From positions 10,168,001 through 10,232,000 of the forward strand of contig NZ_CP197418.1 of assembly GCF_052161655.1 (NCBI RefSeq): a DNA stretch of 64,000 nt, given 5' to 3'. The notes under the pieces are model-generated. The model saw nothing but the letters and a program-made list of their open reading frames with translations. It had not been told where the DNA came from and did no database searches. The translations under genes were made by a program, and so were the position numbers. How positions within the stretch are numbered: the stretch's first letter is position 1; each line of letters starts with the position of its first letter. Source of the DNA: Novipirellula sp052161655 (GTDB taxonomy: Bacteria; Planctomycetota; Planctomycetia; Pirellulales; Pirellulaceae). Below, in pieces: positions 42,143 to 50,310 of this stretch.

Positions 42143-43686
42143 GCGAACGTGTAACCTTCTTCGCCGTGGTCGGTGATATCCAGACCCCGTTGCTCACTCT
42201 CGGCGTGAACGCGAAGTCCGATCACGGCATCGATCAGTTTCAACAGAATCAGACTGCCGATTCCTGCGAACGCGTAGGTCACCAAGATGGCAACAATTTG
42301 CCCGATCAACAAACTAGGGTCACCACTTTCGATCAGCCCTAATTTCTTTTCGCCCGCGATGTTCCAACAGGCTCGCGTTGCAAAAACGCCGGTCAATAAT
42401 GCTCCGAGCGTGCCGCCGACACCGTGGACGCCAAACGCATCGAGTGCGTCATCGTAACGCAACGCGTGTTTCAGCTTACTACAGGCAAAGTAACAAACGA
42501 TTCCCGCCAGAGCACCCATCAACAGTGCGGGCATCGGCTGTACAAAGCCAGCGGCAGGAGTGATACAAACCAATCCAGCAACCGCGCCGCTGCTCGCGCC
42601 TAGAACCGTCGGTTTCTTCAAGATGCACCATTCGGTCATCACCCAAGCTAATGCACCCGCCGCAGCAGAGAAATGAGTGACGGCAAACGCACTGCTGGTC
42701 AATTCATCGGACAGCAATTCGCTGCCCGCGTTGAAGCCGAACCATCCGACCCACAGCATCGCTGCGCCCAGGGCGGTAAAAGTAAGATTGTGAGGTTGAA
42801 TCGGTTCTCGCAAATAACCCATGCGAGGCCCGATCAACATGGCGGCAACCAACGCGGAAACTCCGCTACTGATGTGAACCACCGTGCCTCCGGCAAAGTC
42901 CAATGCTCCGCCCGCAAATGCATGTTCTGAGTCATATGCCAAGATGCCGCCGTCCCAAACCCAGTGACACAGCGGACAATAAATTAGCAGGCCCCACAAA
43001 ACAGAGAAGACCGCCATCGCGCTAAACTTCATTCGCTCGGCGAACGCACCACAGATCAGTGCGGGAGTGATAATAAAAAACATGCCTTGAAACAGCATGT
43101 GGGTGAGCATCGGGATCTGAATTTCGGCATGGTACATGGGAGTAACCGGACCACCGGCGGCATCGCTCCAGTAACGCTGGACGCCGTTCATGAACAGATA
43201 GTCAAAGTTGCCGATCCAAGCACCGGACCCGCCAAAGGACAACGAGTACCCGACCACAGCCCACAGCACGGTCATCATGCCCATCAAGAAAATGCACTGC
43301 ATCAGGATGCTGAGCACATTTTTGCGGCGAACCAGACCGCCGTAGAACATGGCCAAACCCGGTGCGGTCATGAACAGCACCAACGCACAACTGGTCAACA
43401 TCCAAGCGTTGTGGCCGGCCAGAGCGGCGGCGGCGATTTTTTCTTCGAGCTCGGCTGTGGTTGCGGAGGCCGCACCGGCAGTCGCAGCAGCGGGCTCGAC
43501 CGGTGTAAGGTCAGAAGGAACAGGCGTTTGGGTTTCGGAGCTTTCCGAAACAGCCTCCTCCGCAACAACAACTGCGGCCACTGCGGCCCCGTCATCTTGC
43601 GCCACCGCGACTGAACTGGGTTGGGCGGCGAAAGACAGCAACGCCAAAAAACCCCCGATAAGTAATGTCTGCTTCACCGTAATCAT
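42139..43686 (-). CDS. amt: Ammonium transporter with N-terminal extension
   Basis: A 515-aa Amt channel. After a signal peptide (LLIGGFLALLSFAAQPSSVA) comes a 60-residue Ala/Glu/Thr-rich linker, then eleven TM helices starting near NAWMLTSCALVLFM. The pore twin histidines are in GGTVVHISSGVSALV and DAFGVHGVGGTLGAL, and FYGGLVRRKNVLSI is the family signature after TM1. The C-terminus RGLDITDHGEEGY is the usual GlnK-contact tail, but no glnK is in the window. ATG 43686 has GAGG touching it; GTG 43677, nine bases farther from GAGG, may be the real start. Confidence 0.95.
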   Translation of the reverse strand: MITVKQTLLIGGFLALLSFAAQPSSVAVAQDDGAAVAAVVVAEEAVSESSETQTPVPSDLTPVEPAAATAGAASATTAELEEKIAAAALAGHNAWMLTSCALVLFMTAPGLAMFYGGLVRRKNVLSILMQCIFLMGMMTVLWAVVGYSLSFGGSGAWIGNFDYLFMNGVQRYWSDAAGGPVTPMYHAEIQIPMLTHMLFQGMFFIITPALICGAFAERMKFSAMAVFSVLWGLLIYCPLCHWVWDGGILAYDSEHAFAGGALDFAGGTVVHISSGVSALVAAMLIGPRMGYLREPIQPHNLTFTALGAAMLWVGWFGFNAGSELLSDELTSSAFAVTHFSAAAGALAWVMTEWCILKKPTVLGASSGAVAGLVCITPAAGFVQPMPALLMGALAGIVCYFACSKLKHALRYDDALDAFGVHGVGGTLGALLTGVFATRACWNIAGEKKLGLIESGDPSLLIGQIVAILVTYAFAGIGSLILLKLIDAVIGLRVHAESEQRGLDITDHGEEGYTFA

Positions 43687-43907
43687 CCTCTAGAATTGCT
43701 TGCCACCGAAACAACGCCCCGCGCACAGGGAATCTTGATCACGTTTAGTCCAGGCCGCCTTTGTTCCCATCCGAGAATGGGACACCTGTTTAACGTGAAG
43801 AAGCGTTGTTAATTGGAACGCGGTGCCTCCCGCCGGCACCTGAATAGAACATAAGGATAATGCGTGTAAGCGTCCGCTAGAAGCGTAGGGAATCGCACCT
43901 CGGGGAT

Positions 43908-45707
43908 TTAACCCCCTTCGGAATCACTAAGCACGGCCATGAACGCCTTTTGGCTAATCTCGACGTTGCCAATGGCCTTCATCCGCTTTTTGCCCTCTTT
44001 TTGCTTCTGCAGCAGCTTACGCTTTCGCGTAATATCACCGCCGTAACATTTGGCTGTCACATTTTTTCGCATCGCTGAAACGGTTTCACGGGCGATCACA
44101 CGGCTTCCAATCGCGGCTTGCACCGCGACTTCGAACATGTGGCGTTCAATTTCGGCTTTCAATTTCTTGACCACCGCTCGGCCGCGGCGATCCGCATCCG
44201 CACGGTGACACACGACGCTGAGTGCGTCGACGCGGTTGCCATTGACCATGATGTCCATTCGAACAAGGTCGGCCGGTTCATAGCCCACCATCTCGTAATC
44301 GAGCGTGCCGTAGCCTTTCGTACAGCTTTTGATTTTGTCATGCAAATCATAGACGACCTCGGCGAGCGGGATGTCATAAGTCAACATCGCGCGTTGAGCG
44401 CCGAGGTACTCTTGTGACTTTTGGATCCCGCGACGCTCTTGGCACAGCTTCATGATCGCGCCGATGAACTCGTTTGGCACAATCACGCTGCAGCGAACGA
44501 TCGGTTGACGGAATTCTTCGATGTCACCGGGGTCCGGTACATCTTGCGGTTTTCGGATCATCAGGGTCTCGCCCCGTTTGTTGACCACTTCGTAAGTCAC
44601 GTTGGGTGCGGTTTGCACCAAGTCGACATCCGATTCGTTCTCCAAACGCTGCTGGACAATTTCCATGTGCAACAGCCCAAGGAAACCACAGCGGAATCCG
44701 AACCCGAGCGCTTCGCTGGTCTCGGGTTCAAATTCGAAGCTAGGATCGTTGATCGCTAACTTTTCAAGTGCATCACGCAGTTCCGTGAAGTCTTGACCGT
44801 CGCTGGGGAATAATCCGCAATAAACCATCCGTTTTGGACGCAAGTATCCCGGCAGCGGTGCCACAATTTCTTTGCCTGCAGGGCCGACAGTGTCGCCGAT
44901 ATGTACATCACCAAGACTCTTGATGTTACAAATCAAGTAACCAACCTGGCCCGCCTTGAGTTCTTCACAAGACTCACGCGCGGGGGCGAATCGCCCCAAT
45001 TCGATTACATCGTGAACCGATCCGGCACGTAGGAAACGAATTTTTTGTCCCTTGCGAACGGTTCCGTTCATCACGCGGATGTAAGTGATCGCGCCACGGA
45101 AATCGTCATAGTTGGAATCGAACACCATCGCTTGAAGCGGAGCATTCGCATCGCCCGTCGGTGCTGGAATTCGCTCGATAATCGCATCAAGCAATTCGTC
45201 GACGCCCACGCCTGTTTTTGCACTCACCCGCATACAATCATCGGGATCGGTTCCCAACGAGTTCATCATCTCTTCGGCAACTTCGTCAGCACGTGCATGC
45301 TTCAAGTCGATCTTGTTGATCACCGGAATGATCTTCAGGTCATGCTCCATCGCCGCATAGGCATTGGCCACCGTTTGAGCTTCAACACCTTGGAATGCGT
45401 CAACCAACAGCAGCACGCCTTCGCAACAGGCCAGCGACCGCGAGACTTCGTAGTGGAAGTCGACGTGACCGGGAGTATCGATCAAATTCAATTCATAGTC
45501 TTTGCCGCCGCGTTTGAAACGCATTGTCACCGCACGCGCCTTGATCGTGATTCCACGTTCACGCTCGAGCGCTAAGTCGTCAAGCAACTGCGACTTCATT
45601 TCACGCAGCGTGACGGTGCCGGTATGCTCAAGCAATCGATCGGCTAGCGTGCTCTTGCCGTGGTCAATGTGGGCGATAATGCAAAAGTTACGAATGTGGG
45701 CTGACAT
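43908..45707 (-). CDS. lepA: Elongation factor 4
   Basis: A 599-aa translational GTPase, full length for LepA, which remodels stalled ribosomes. G1 HIDHGKSTLADRLLEHTG, G2/G3 ERGITIKARAV and DTPGHVDFHYEVSRSLA, G4 NKIDLKHA, and the LepA-specific C-terminal domain with AKCYGGDITRKRKLLQKQKE and GKKRMKAIGNVEISQKAF. ATG 45707. It follows the ROK kinase gene by 64 bp on the same strand. Confidence 0.98.
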   Translation of the reverse strand: MSAHIRNFCIIAHIDHGKSTLADRLLEHTGTVTLREMKSQLLDDLALERERGITIKARAVTMRFKRGGKDYELNLIDTPGHVDFHYEVSRSLACCEGVLLLVDAFQGVEAQTVANAYAAMEHDLKIIPVINKIDLKHARADEVAEEMMNSLGTDPDDCMRVSAKTGVGVDELLDAIIERIPAPTGDANAPLQAMVFDSNYDDFRGAITYIRVMNGTVRKGQKIRFLRAGSVHDVIELGRFAPARESCEELKAGQVGYLICNIKSLGDVHIGDTVGPAGKEIVAPLPGYLRPKRMVYCGLFPSDGQDFTELRDALEKLAINDPSFEFEPETSEALGFGFRCGFLGLLHMEIVQQRLENESDVDLVQTAPNVTYEVVNKRGETLMIRKPQDVPDPGDIEEFRQPIVRCSVIVPNEFIGAIMKLCQERRGIQKSQEYLGAQRAMLTYDIPLAEVVYDLHDKIKSCTKGYGTLDYEMVGYEPADLVRMDIMVNGNRVDALSVVCHRADADRRGRAVVKKLKAEIERHMFEVAVQAAIGSRVIARETVSAMRKNVTAKCYGGDITRKRKLLQKQKEGKKRMKAIGNVEISQKAFMAVLSDSEGG

Positions 45708-45771
45708 ATTGGTTCTTTGGCCGTGTACGGCCGAGGTGCGAAACTGATTTGTACAAAACGACTTGAGAAGC

Positions 45772-46821
45772 CTATTTCTTTGCGCCGTGATCTTTGTTGT
45801 ATTGTCGACGGGCGTAACCGGCTACTCCTAGATATCCCGCGTCACCACCAAGCGAAGCGAACGTAATTGTCGTTCCTTCAAACACGTTCTCGAAGGTGCG
45901 AAGGCGGAATTCCTCCGAGATTCTGGACAAAAACCGTTTGCCGATACAGCAATTTGTCCCACCAAAGTTCATGGCGCCACCGAGCACCACAGAGCCGGGG
46001 TCAAGGGTATGAATAAGGGTCGTTAAACCGATACCTAACCAGCGTGCGGTTTCATCGACAATTTCCAACGCCAGCACGTCGCCGTCTTTGGCGGCTTCGT
46101 AAACGCGTTTCGCGGTCAATTCGCTATCGCCGCCACCGAGCAGACCGCTGAGCGAACTCTTGGCTCCTTCGGTCAACCGTTGCCGAGTCCGCTGAACCAC
46201 CGCACTGGCCGACGCATAAGCTTCGAGTTGACCGCGTCCGCCGCCCCACACACACAACCGAGCCGTGGGAGACGGATCGACGATGATGTGACCGCATTCG
46301 CTGCCGAAACTGTTCGTGCCATTGACCAATTCACCCTCGATAATAATCCCGCCACCGACACCAGTGCCGAGCGTCAAAAGCAACATCGATTGGTCATTTC
46401 GCCCGCTGCCAAGCCAAAATTCACCGTAAGCCGCCGCGTTGGCGTCGTTCAAGAAGGAGACGGGACGCTCGAGCATTTTGCCGATTGAGTCGCGGATCGG
46501 AAAGTCCCACCAACTCGGCAGCTGAGGCGGCGCGACGAGGTAGCCGGTGGAAAGATCCATCGGTCCGGGAGCCCCCAATCCGACGCGTCGCACTTTATCT
46601 GAGATGCCAAGTTGGCCCTCGATATCTTGAATCACCGCAGCAATTCGCTGCGTAGCCGCAGTAGGGCCTTCGGATTCACGCGTCGGCAGTCGCTCGAAAG
46701 CCAGTGTGCGTCCTTCGTCGTCGACCAACCCAATCTTGATCGAGGTGCCACCGATATCGATGCCCCAGAAAAAGGGGGCCGAGGCATCGGAAATCGGGGT
46801 AAGGGTCGGGGTATCAGACAT
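45772..46821 (-). CDS. ROK family sugar kinase (glucokinase-like), zinc motif degenerate
   Basis: 349 aa from ATG 46821; the frame to 46944 is not supported. Ribokinase-like ROK fold: ATP-phosphate loop GIDIGGTSIKIGLVD, catalytic Asp in SFLNDANAAAYGE, LLTLGTGVGGGIIIEGELV and ECGHIIVD. The ROK zinc motif, normally C-x-C-G-xx-G-C-x-E, reads LCVWGGGRGQLEAYAS here: only one of three Cys is left and spacing has grown by one residue. Substrate binding by Glu/His may persist without zinc. It probably phosphorylates glucose, N-acetylglucosamine or another hexose. Likely co-transcribed with lepA. Confidence 0.88.
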   Translation of the reverse strand: MSDTPTLTPISDASAPFFWGIDIGGTSIKIGLVDDEGRTLAFERLPTRESEGPTAATQRIAAVIQDIEGQLGISDKVRRVGLGAPGPMDLSTGYLVAPPQLPSWWDFPIRDSIGKMLERPVSFLNDANAAAYGEFWLGSGRNDQSMLLLTLGTGVGGGIIIEGELVNGTNSFGSECGHIIVDPSPTARLCVWGGGRGQLEAYASASAVVQRTRQRLTEGAKSSLSGLLGGGDSELTAKRVYEAAKDGDVLALEIVDETARWLGIGLTTLIHTLDPGSVVLGGAMNFGGTNCCIGKRFLSRISEEFRLRTFENVFEGTTITFASLGGDAGYLGVAGYARRQYNKDHGAKK

Positions 46822-46963
46822 GGGACGATCGCGTGATAGTTGGAATTCGCAGTTCGCAGGGCAGTATAAGAAGGGGGACAAATTGCCACAACGGATAACT
46901 GCCCCCCGCAACCCATGATCCCCCGTGCAAGCGGCGGGTTTCAATCAAGATGCCCATCACAGT

Positions 46964-46992
46964 GGTGAGCTGTGCGCCGTAAGGCACCGGGT
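46964..46992. repeat. REP-like half-palindrome (family R), copy 3
   Basis: GGTGAGCTGTGCGCCGTAAG then GCACCGGGTAA: the left half of the element at 2658-2725, with two substitutions, truncated where a family A repeat begins. Confidence 0.7.
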
Positions 46993-46994
46993 AA

Positions 46995-47300
46995 TTTCAA
47001 TTTCACCCTCCCCTCTGGGAGGGTCGGCCGCAGGAAGCGGCCGGGGAGGGCTGGTGAAACCAAGTGTGCACGATCAATTCATAACTCAGCGAGCCCCACC
47101 GGTGAGCCGGCTACCGCCGACTCTGACCTCCCCAAAGGGCAACGCTGTGAAACATTTTCTCGTAGCTACCTTCGCCAGAAGGTGGTGATTCGTATTGGCC
47201 GGCAACCATCCACGCTCTGGCGAGCGTAGCTACGGAACGCAAATGCCGTAATTTGCCGTCTCTAAATTCTTCACAGCGTTGCCCAAAGGGGAGGTAATGC
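46995..47300. repeat. Long intergenic repeat (family A), copy 2, interrupted by family D
   Basis: Shares the block order of 304-492 (hairpin CCTCCCCTCTGGGAGGGTCG, GGGGAGGGCTGGTGA, TGCACGATCA, CGAGCCCCACC, TCTGACCTCCCC) but is split at the final CTCCCC/GGGGAG hairpin by the 142-bp family D element. The spacer 46822-47451 contains this composite and the family R half copy; no gene was recognised in it. Confidence 0.75.
47140..47281. mobile_element. MITE-like element (family D), intact copy with target duplication
   Basis: 142 bp bounded by perfect 12-bp terminal inverted repeats CAACGCTGTGAA (47140-47151) and TTCACAGCGTTG (47270-47281). It is flanked by the direct repeat CCCAAAGGG on both sides (47131-47139, 47282-47290). 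Internal sub-hairpin: CGTAGCTACC...GGCGAGCGTAGCTACG. No coding capacity. A degraded copy is at 23456-23597 and an isolated end at 10755-10769. Movement by a transposase encoded elsewhere is inferred. Confidence 0.8.
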
Positions 47301-47451
47301 GTGGGATATGCCTCTCATGCGTAAGCGGCTCACCAAACCAACACGCCGTCAAGAGATCACTTCACCCCCTCTCGCCGCACTCCGCCAAGCTCTCGCCGTC
47401 GCTTCACCCGCAAACCGCTTTGATGTGCTAGCAACACCGCGTGTCGACTGG

Positions 47452-49068
47452 CTATTTCTTTTTCTTCTTGTCGTACGGCTTCGTGAACTCTGCGGACTCG
47501 AACATCACGTTGTCGGACACCCGAGGATCGCCAGTCCGTTTTAGCTCGGACATCAACCGCGAGTGAAGTTGCTCTCGGACCGGCTCCGATTCCGGATTGT
47601 CGGCAAGGTTGTTCATGCAGTGTGGGTCTTTCTGAACATCGTACAGCTCGACACGCGGTCGCCGGGCGAAGGCAAAATCAAACGACTCGGGATCCGATTC
47701 GCGATTCGTCACAATCCAAGCTTTGGTGGGACTGCCATCCATATCTCGAAAACCGACCATCGTGTTTTCTCGCCATGACGCAAAATTCGGCATCGGCGTA
47801 GCAGGTTCGCCGTAACCCGGCCCCGACCCCATCGGCCAACGCTGGGGCGCAAAGTTAATGATCAACAAATGTTGATCGGTGCGAATCGCCCGTTGCGGAT
47901 ACGGAGTAAAATCAGGCTGTGCCGCGGCAACGTGCCGTTCACGTCCAGTGAAGACGGCGTCGCGTTTCGCATCCACCGTGCCCGACTTGTCACTCGTCAG
48001 CACCGGGATCAACGATTTCGCGGTCATCGTCTCGGGAATCGATACGCCCGCCGCCTCCAAAAACGTAGGGGCAAGATCGGGCAGCGAGACAAAATCATCA
48101 ACCACGCGGCCTTGCTGTTTCATCCCGGCGGGCCAACGAATCGCCAGCGGAACGTGGGTGCCAAAATCGTACAAGTTGCACTTGCCTCGCGTGACACCGG
48201 GGAAACCGTGGTCGCCGCTCACCACCAGGATCGTGTTGTCGTAAACGCCCAATCGCTTCAGTTCATCAATGATCACGCCCAACCCCGCGTCAAACGCTTG
48301 TATCTCGCCAAAGTAGTCGGCGAAGTCTTCACGAACGAGCGGAACATCGGGCAGGTACGGCGGAATCTTACCGGCGAAGTCGTCGGGGTTGATGCCCCAC
48401 AGTTTCTTGCCGCTTCCGGCAACCCATTTGCGATGACAGTTGGTGGGTCCAAAGAAGTAACAGAACGGTTTTTCGCCATCGACTGTCTGGTCGCCGTTTT
48501 GATCGAGGAACGAAATCAGATTGCCACGAACTTCGTCCAACAACTCTGCTTTCCGAGCATCTGGGGCATTGCCCTTCATCGCATTTTGCGAAAAACCATT
48601 GAACTTGCGGCCTGCACGATTGAACCCGCGAGCGGCACCTCCATGCGGCGCATCGGCCGGCGTGCCGGGGCTCCATACTTTGTAGGTATGTCCGATTCGG
48701 TATCCCGCTGATTCCAAAAGCAGCGGGTACGAGGGAATATCGAAATCCCACTCGGCGCCTTGCAGGATCGAGGCCGAACCACATCGCCAAAAATGTTGGC
48801 CCGATAACAAAGAACTGCGACACGGCGTACACGATGGCGCACTGACAAACGCCCGCGTGAACAACACCCCCTGCTCGGCAACCGAATCAAAATGGGGTGT
48901 CGCGACGAGATCATCCAGACCGCCAGGGTTCAACTTGCCATACGCGCTGGCGTGACACCCCCAATCATCGGCAAACGCCATCACGATATTGGGACGCTCT
49001 GCGGCAACGCCGAGCGACGGGATCACACTGAGCAGAGCGAGCGATAAATAAGAAAGCAGTCGTTTCAT
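47452..49068 (-). CDS. Type I (formylglycine) sulfatase, exported
   Basis: 538 aa from ATG 49068, with signal peptide MKRLLSYLSLALLSVIPSLG cut near VAA-ER. PNIVMAFADDWG provides the first metal-binding Asp pair. The formylglycine motif is SAPSCTPCRSSLLSG (C-x-P-x-R with Cys as the modified residue), so an FGE maturase is required. ILVVSGDHGFPG and CNLYDFGTHVPLAIRWP supply further active-site residues. The C-terminus ends in a Lys run (DKKKKK). Planctomycetes carry many such enzymes for sulfated polysaccharide degradation; the exact ester or sulfamate substrate is not readable. Located in the periplasm or outside the cell. Confidence 0.93.
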   Translation of the reverse strand: MKRLLSYLSLALLSVIPSLGVAAERPNIVMAFADDWGCHASAYGKLNPGGLDDLVATPHFDSVAEQGVLFTRAFVSAPSCTPCRSSLLSGQHFWRCGSASILQGAEWDFDIPSYPLLLESAGYRIGHTYKVWSPGTPADAPHGGAARGFNRAGRKFNGFSQNAMKGNAPDARKAELLDEVRGNLISFLDQNGDQTVDGEKPFCYFFGPTNCHRKWVAGSGKKLWGINPDDFAGKIPPYLPDVPLVREDFADYFGEIQAFDAGLGVIIDELKRLGVYDNTILVVSGDHGFPGVTRGKCNLYDFGTHVPLAIRWPAGMKQQGRVVDDFVSLPDLAPTFLEAAGVSIPETMTAKSLIPVLTSDKSGTVDAKRDAVFTGRERHVAAAQPDFTPYPQRAIRTDQHLLIINFAPQRWPMGSGPGYGEPATPMPNFASWRENTMVGFRDMDGSPTKAWIVTNRESDPESFDFAFARRPRVELYDVQKDPHCMNNLADNPESEPVREQLHSRLMSELKRTGDPRVSDNVMFESAEFTKPYDKKKKK

Positions 49069-49275
49069 CGGCAACGAAGCCTGGCGTGGGGGAAAGACGA
49101 AGGGAGGGCCGCGAGTCAATGATTCGCGACGTCGTCCGCGGAGGATTGTCCTACATGATAGCTAATCTTTGCCCCACTTGTTGAAAGAGGGGGAGTTGCT
49201 TAACCGCCCATTGGAACGCCAAGATAGCGGTGCATCACCCTTTTTATCATCCAACATGCGCAGGCGGTTTTACCC

Positions 49276-49965
49276 ATGTCCGACGAAACGAGTGAAGAGA
49301 AGCCCAAACCGGTCGCCCTTTCGCGTAACGCCCGCCGTGTCCTGGGGGTGTTAGTGGAAAAGGCCAAAACGACCCCCGACAGTTACCCGTTAACGATGTC
49401 CGGACTGATCAGCGGCAGCAACCAGAAATCGAATCGTTCGCCTCAATTGCAATTGGACGAGGACGATGTTCTGACGGCCTTAGACGAGCTAAAGCGAGTC
49501 GGTGCGGCTCGTGAAATCCAAGGCAGCGGCCGAGCGACAAAATATCGTCACGCAGCGTACGAATGGTTCGATGTCGATAGTCCCGGTGCAGCCGTGATGA
49601 CAGAACTGCTGCTTCGAGGACCACAAACATTGGGCGAAATTCGCACGCGAGCTTCGCGGATGTATGCCATGGAGGATTTGAAAGCGACTCAAGAAGTCGT
49701 CGACTCGTTAATCGCAAAGGACCTCGTCGAAGCGCTCTCGCCTCCGGGACGCGGCCAAACGTTCACGCACAAGTTGTATCCGCCTGAGGAACGCCAGTAC
49801 CTCGAAGCTCGGTTGGAAAAACAAGCGGCTGCATCCGACGCATCGTCTACACCGTCGCCGGCAAAGGCAAGCAACACCGCAGTCGATGCGTTGATCGCCA
49901 GACTCGAATCGGTGAACGAGCGAATCGATCAATTGGAAAAACGAATCGACGAACTCGAGTCGTAG
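49276..49965 (+). CDS. YceH family (DUF480) protein
   Basis: A 229-aa protein with the DUF480 double winged-helix pattern: RRVLGVLVEKAKTTPDSYPL, SGSNQKSNRSPQLQLDEDDV, ELKRVGAAREIQGSGRATKY in the first half and ELLLRGPQTLGEIRTRASRM plus YPPEERQYLEARL in the second. A polar linker (ASDASSTPSPAKAS) is followed by a C-terminal coiled coil (LIARLESVNERIDQLEKRID). ATG 49276. Function unknown; a nucleic-acid-binding or regulatory role is suggested by the fold. It is divergent from the sulfatase gene. Confidence 0.9.
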   Translation: MSDETSEEKPKPVALSRNARRVLGVLVEKAKTTPDSYPLTMSGLISGSNQKSNRSPQLQLDEDDVLTALDELKRVGAAREIQGSGRATKYRHAAYEWFDVDSPGAAVMTELLLRGPQTLGEIRTRASRMYAMEDLKATQEVVDSLIAKDLVEALSPPGRGQTFTHKLYPPEERQYLEARLEKQAAASDASSTPSPAKASNTAVDALIARLESVNERIDQLEKRIDELES

Positions 49966-50310
49966 GGAAGGATGCACCGGAATTTCAAAATGCGAAAACC
50001 TGTCGGTTTCCGGCCAGCAAAATCGTACTGCTTAACAGAGCTCTCTTCCTGAAAATTGATCTAACCCTCAATAGTTCTCATCTGTTTTCGGGCCAAAGTC
50101 CCAGCAATTTACCTAGCCCAGGCAAACGGATGGCCCTTTGGGCCGAAGTAGCGGATCTTTGAGTCCGCAGCTCAAGAGATACGGAGGGATCAATAGACCC
50201 GACAATTCAAAGCAAACCGAGAAAAAGCCAGCCCGCCGATGTACGAGCGGCTCACTCAACCAACCCGATTGAGCCAGGTTCTTTGACAACATCCTGCCCC
50301 CCACACTTCA
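49966..50310. other. Spacer with two small hairpins, no gene seen
   Basis: GGCCC-TTT-GGGCC (50132-50144) and GCGGA...TCCGC (50151-50168) are adjacent hairpins between two convergent genes and may serve bidirectional termination. No T-run follows either. Nothing else recognised. Confidence 0.35.
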
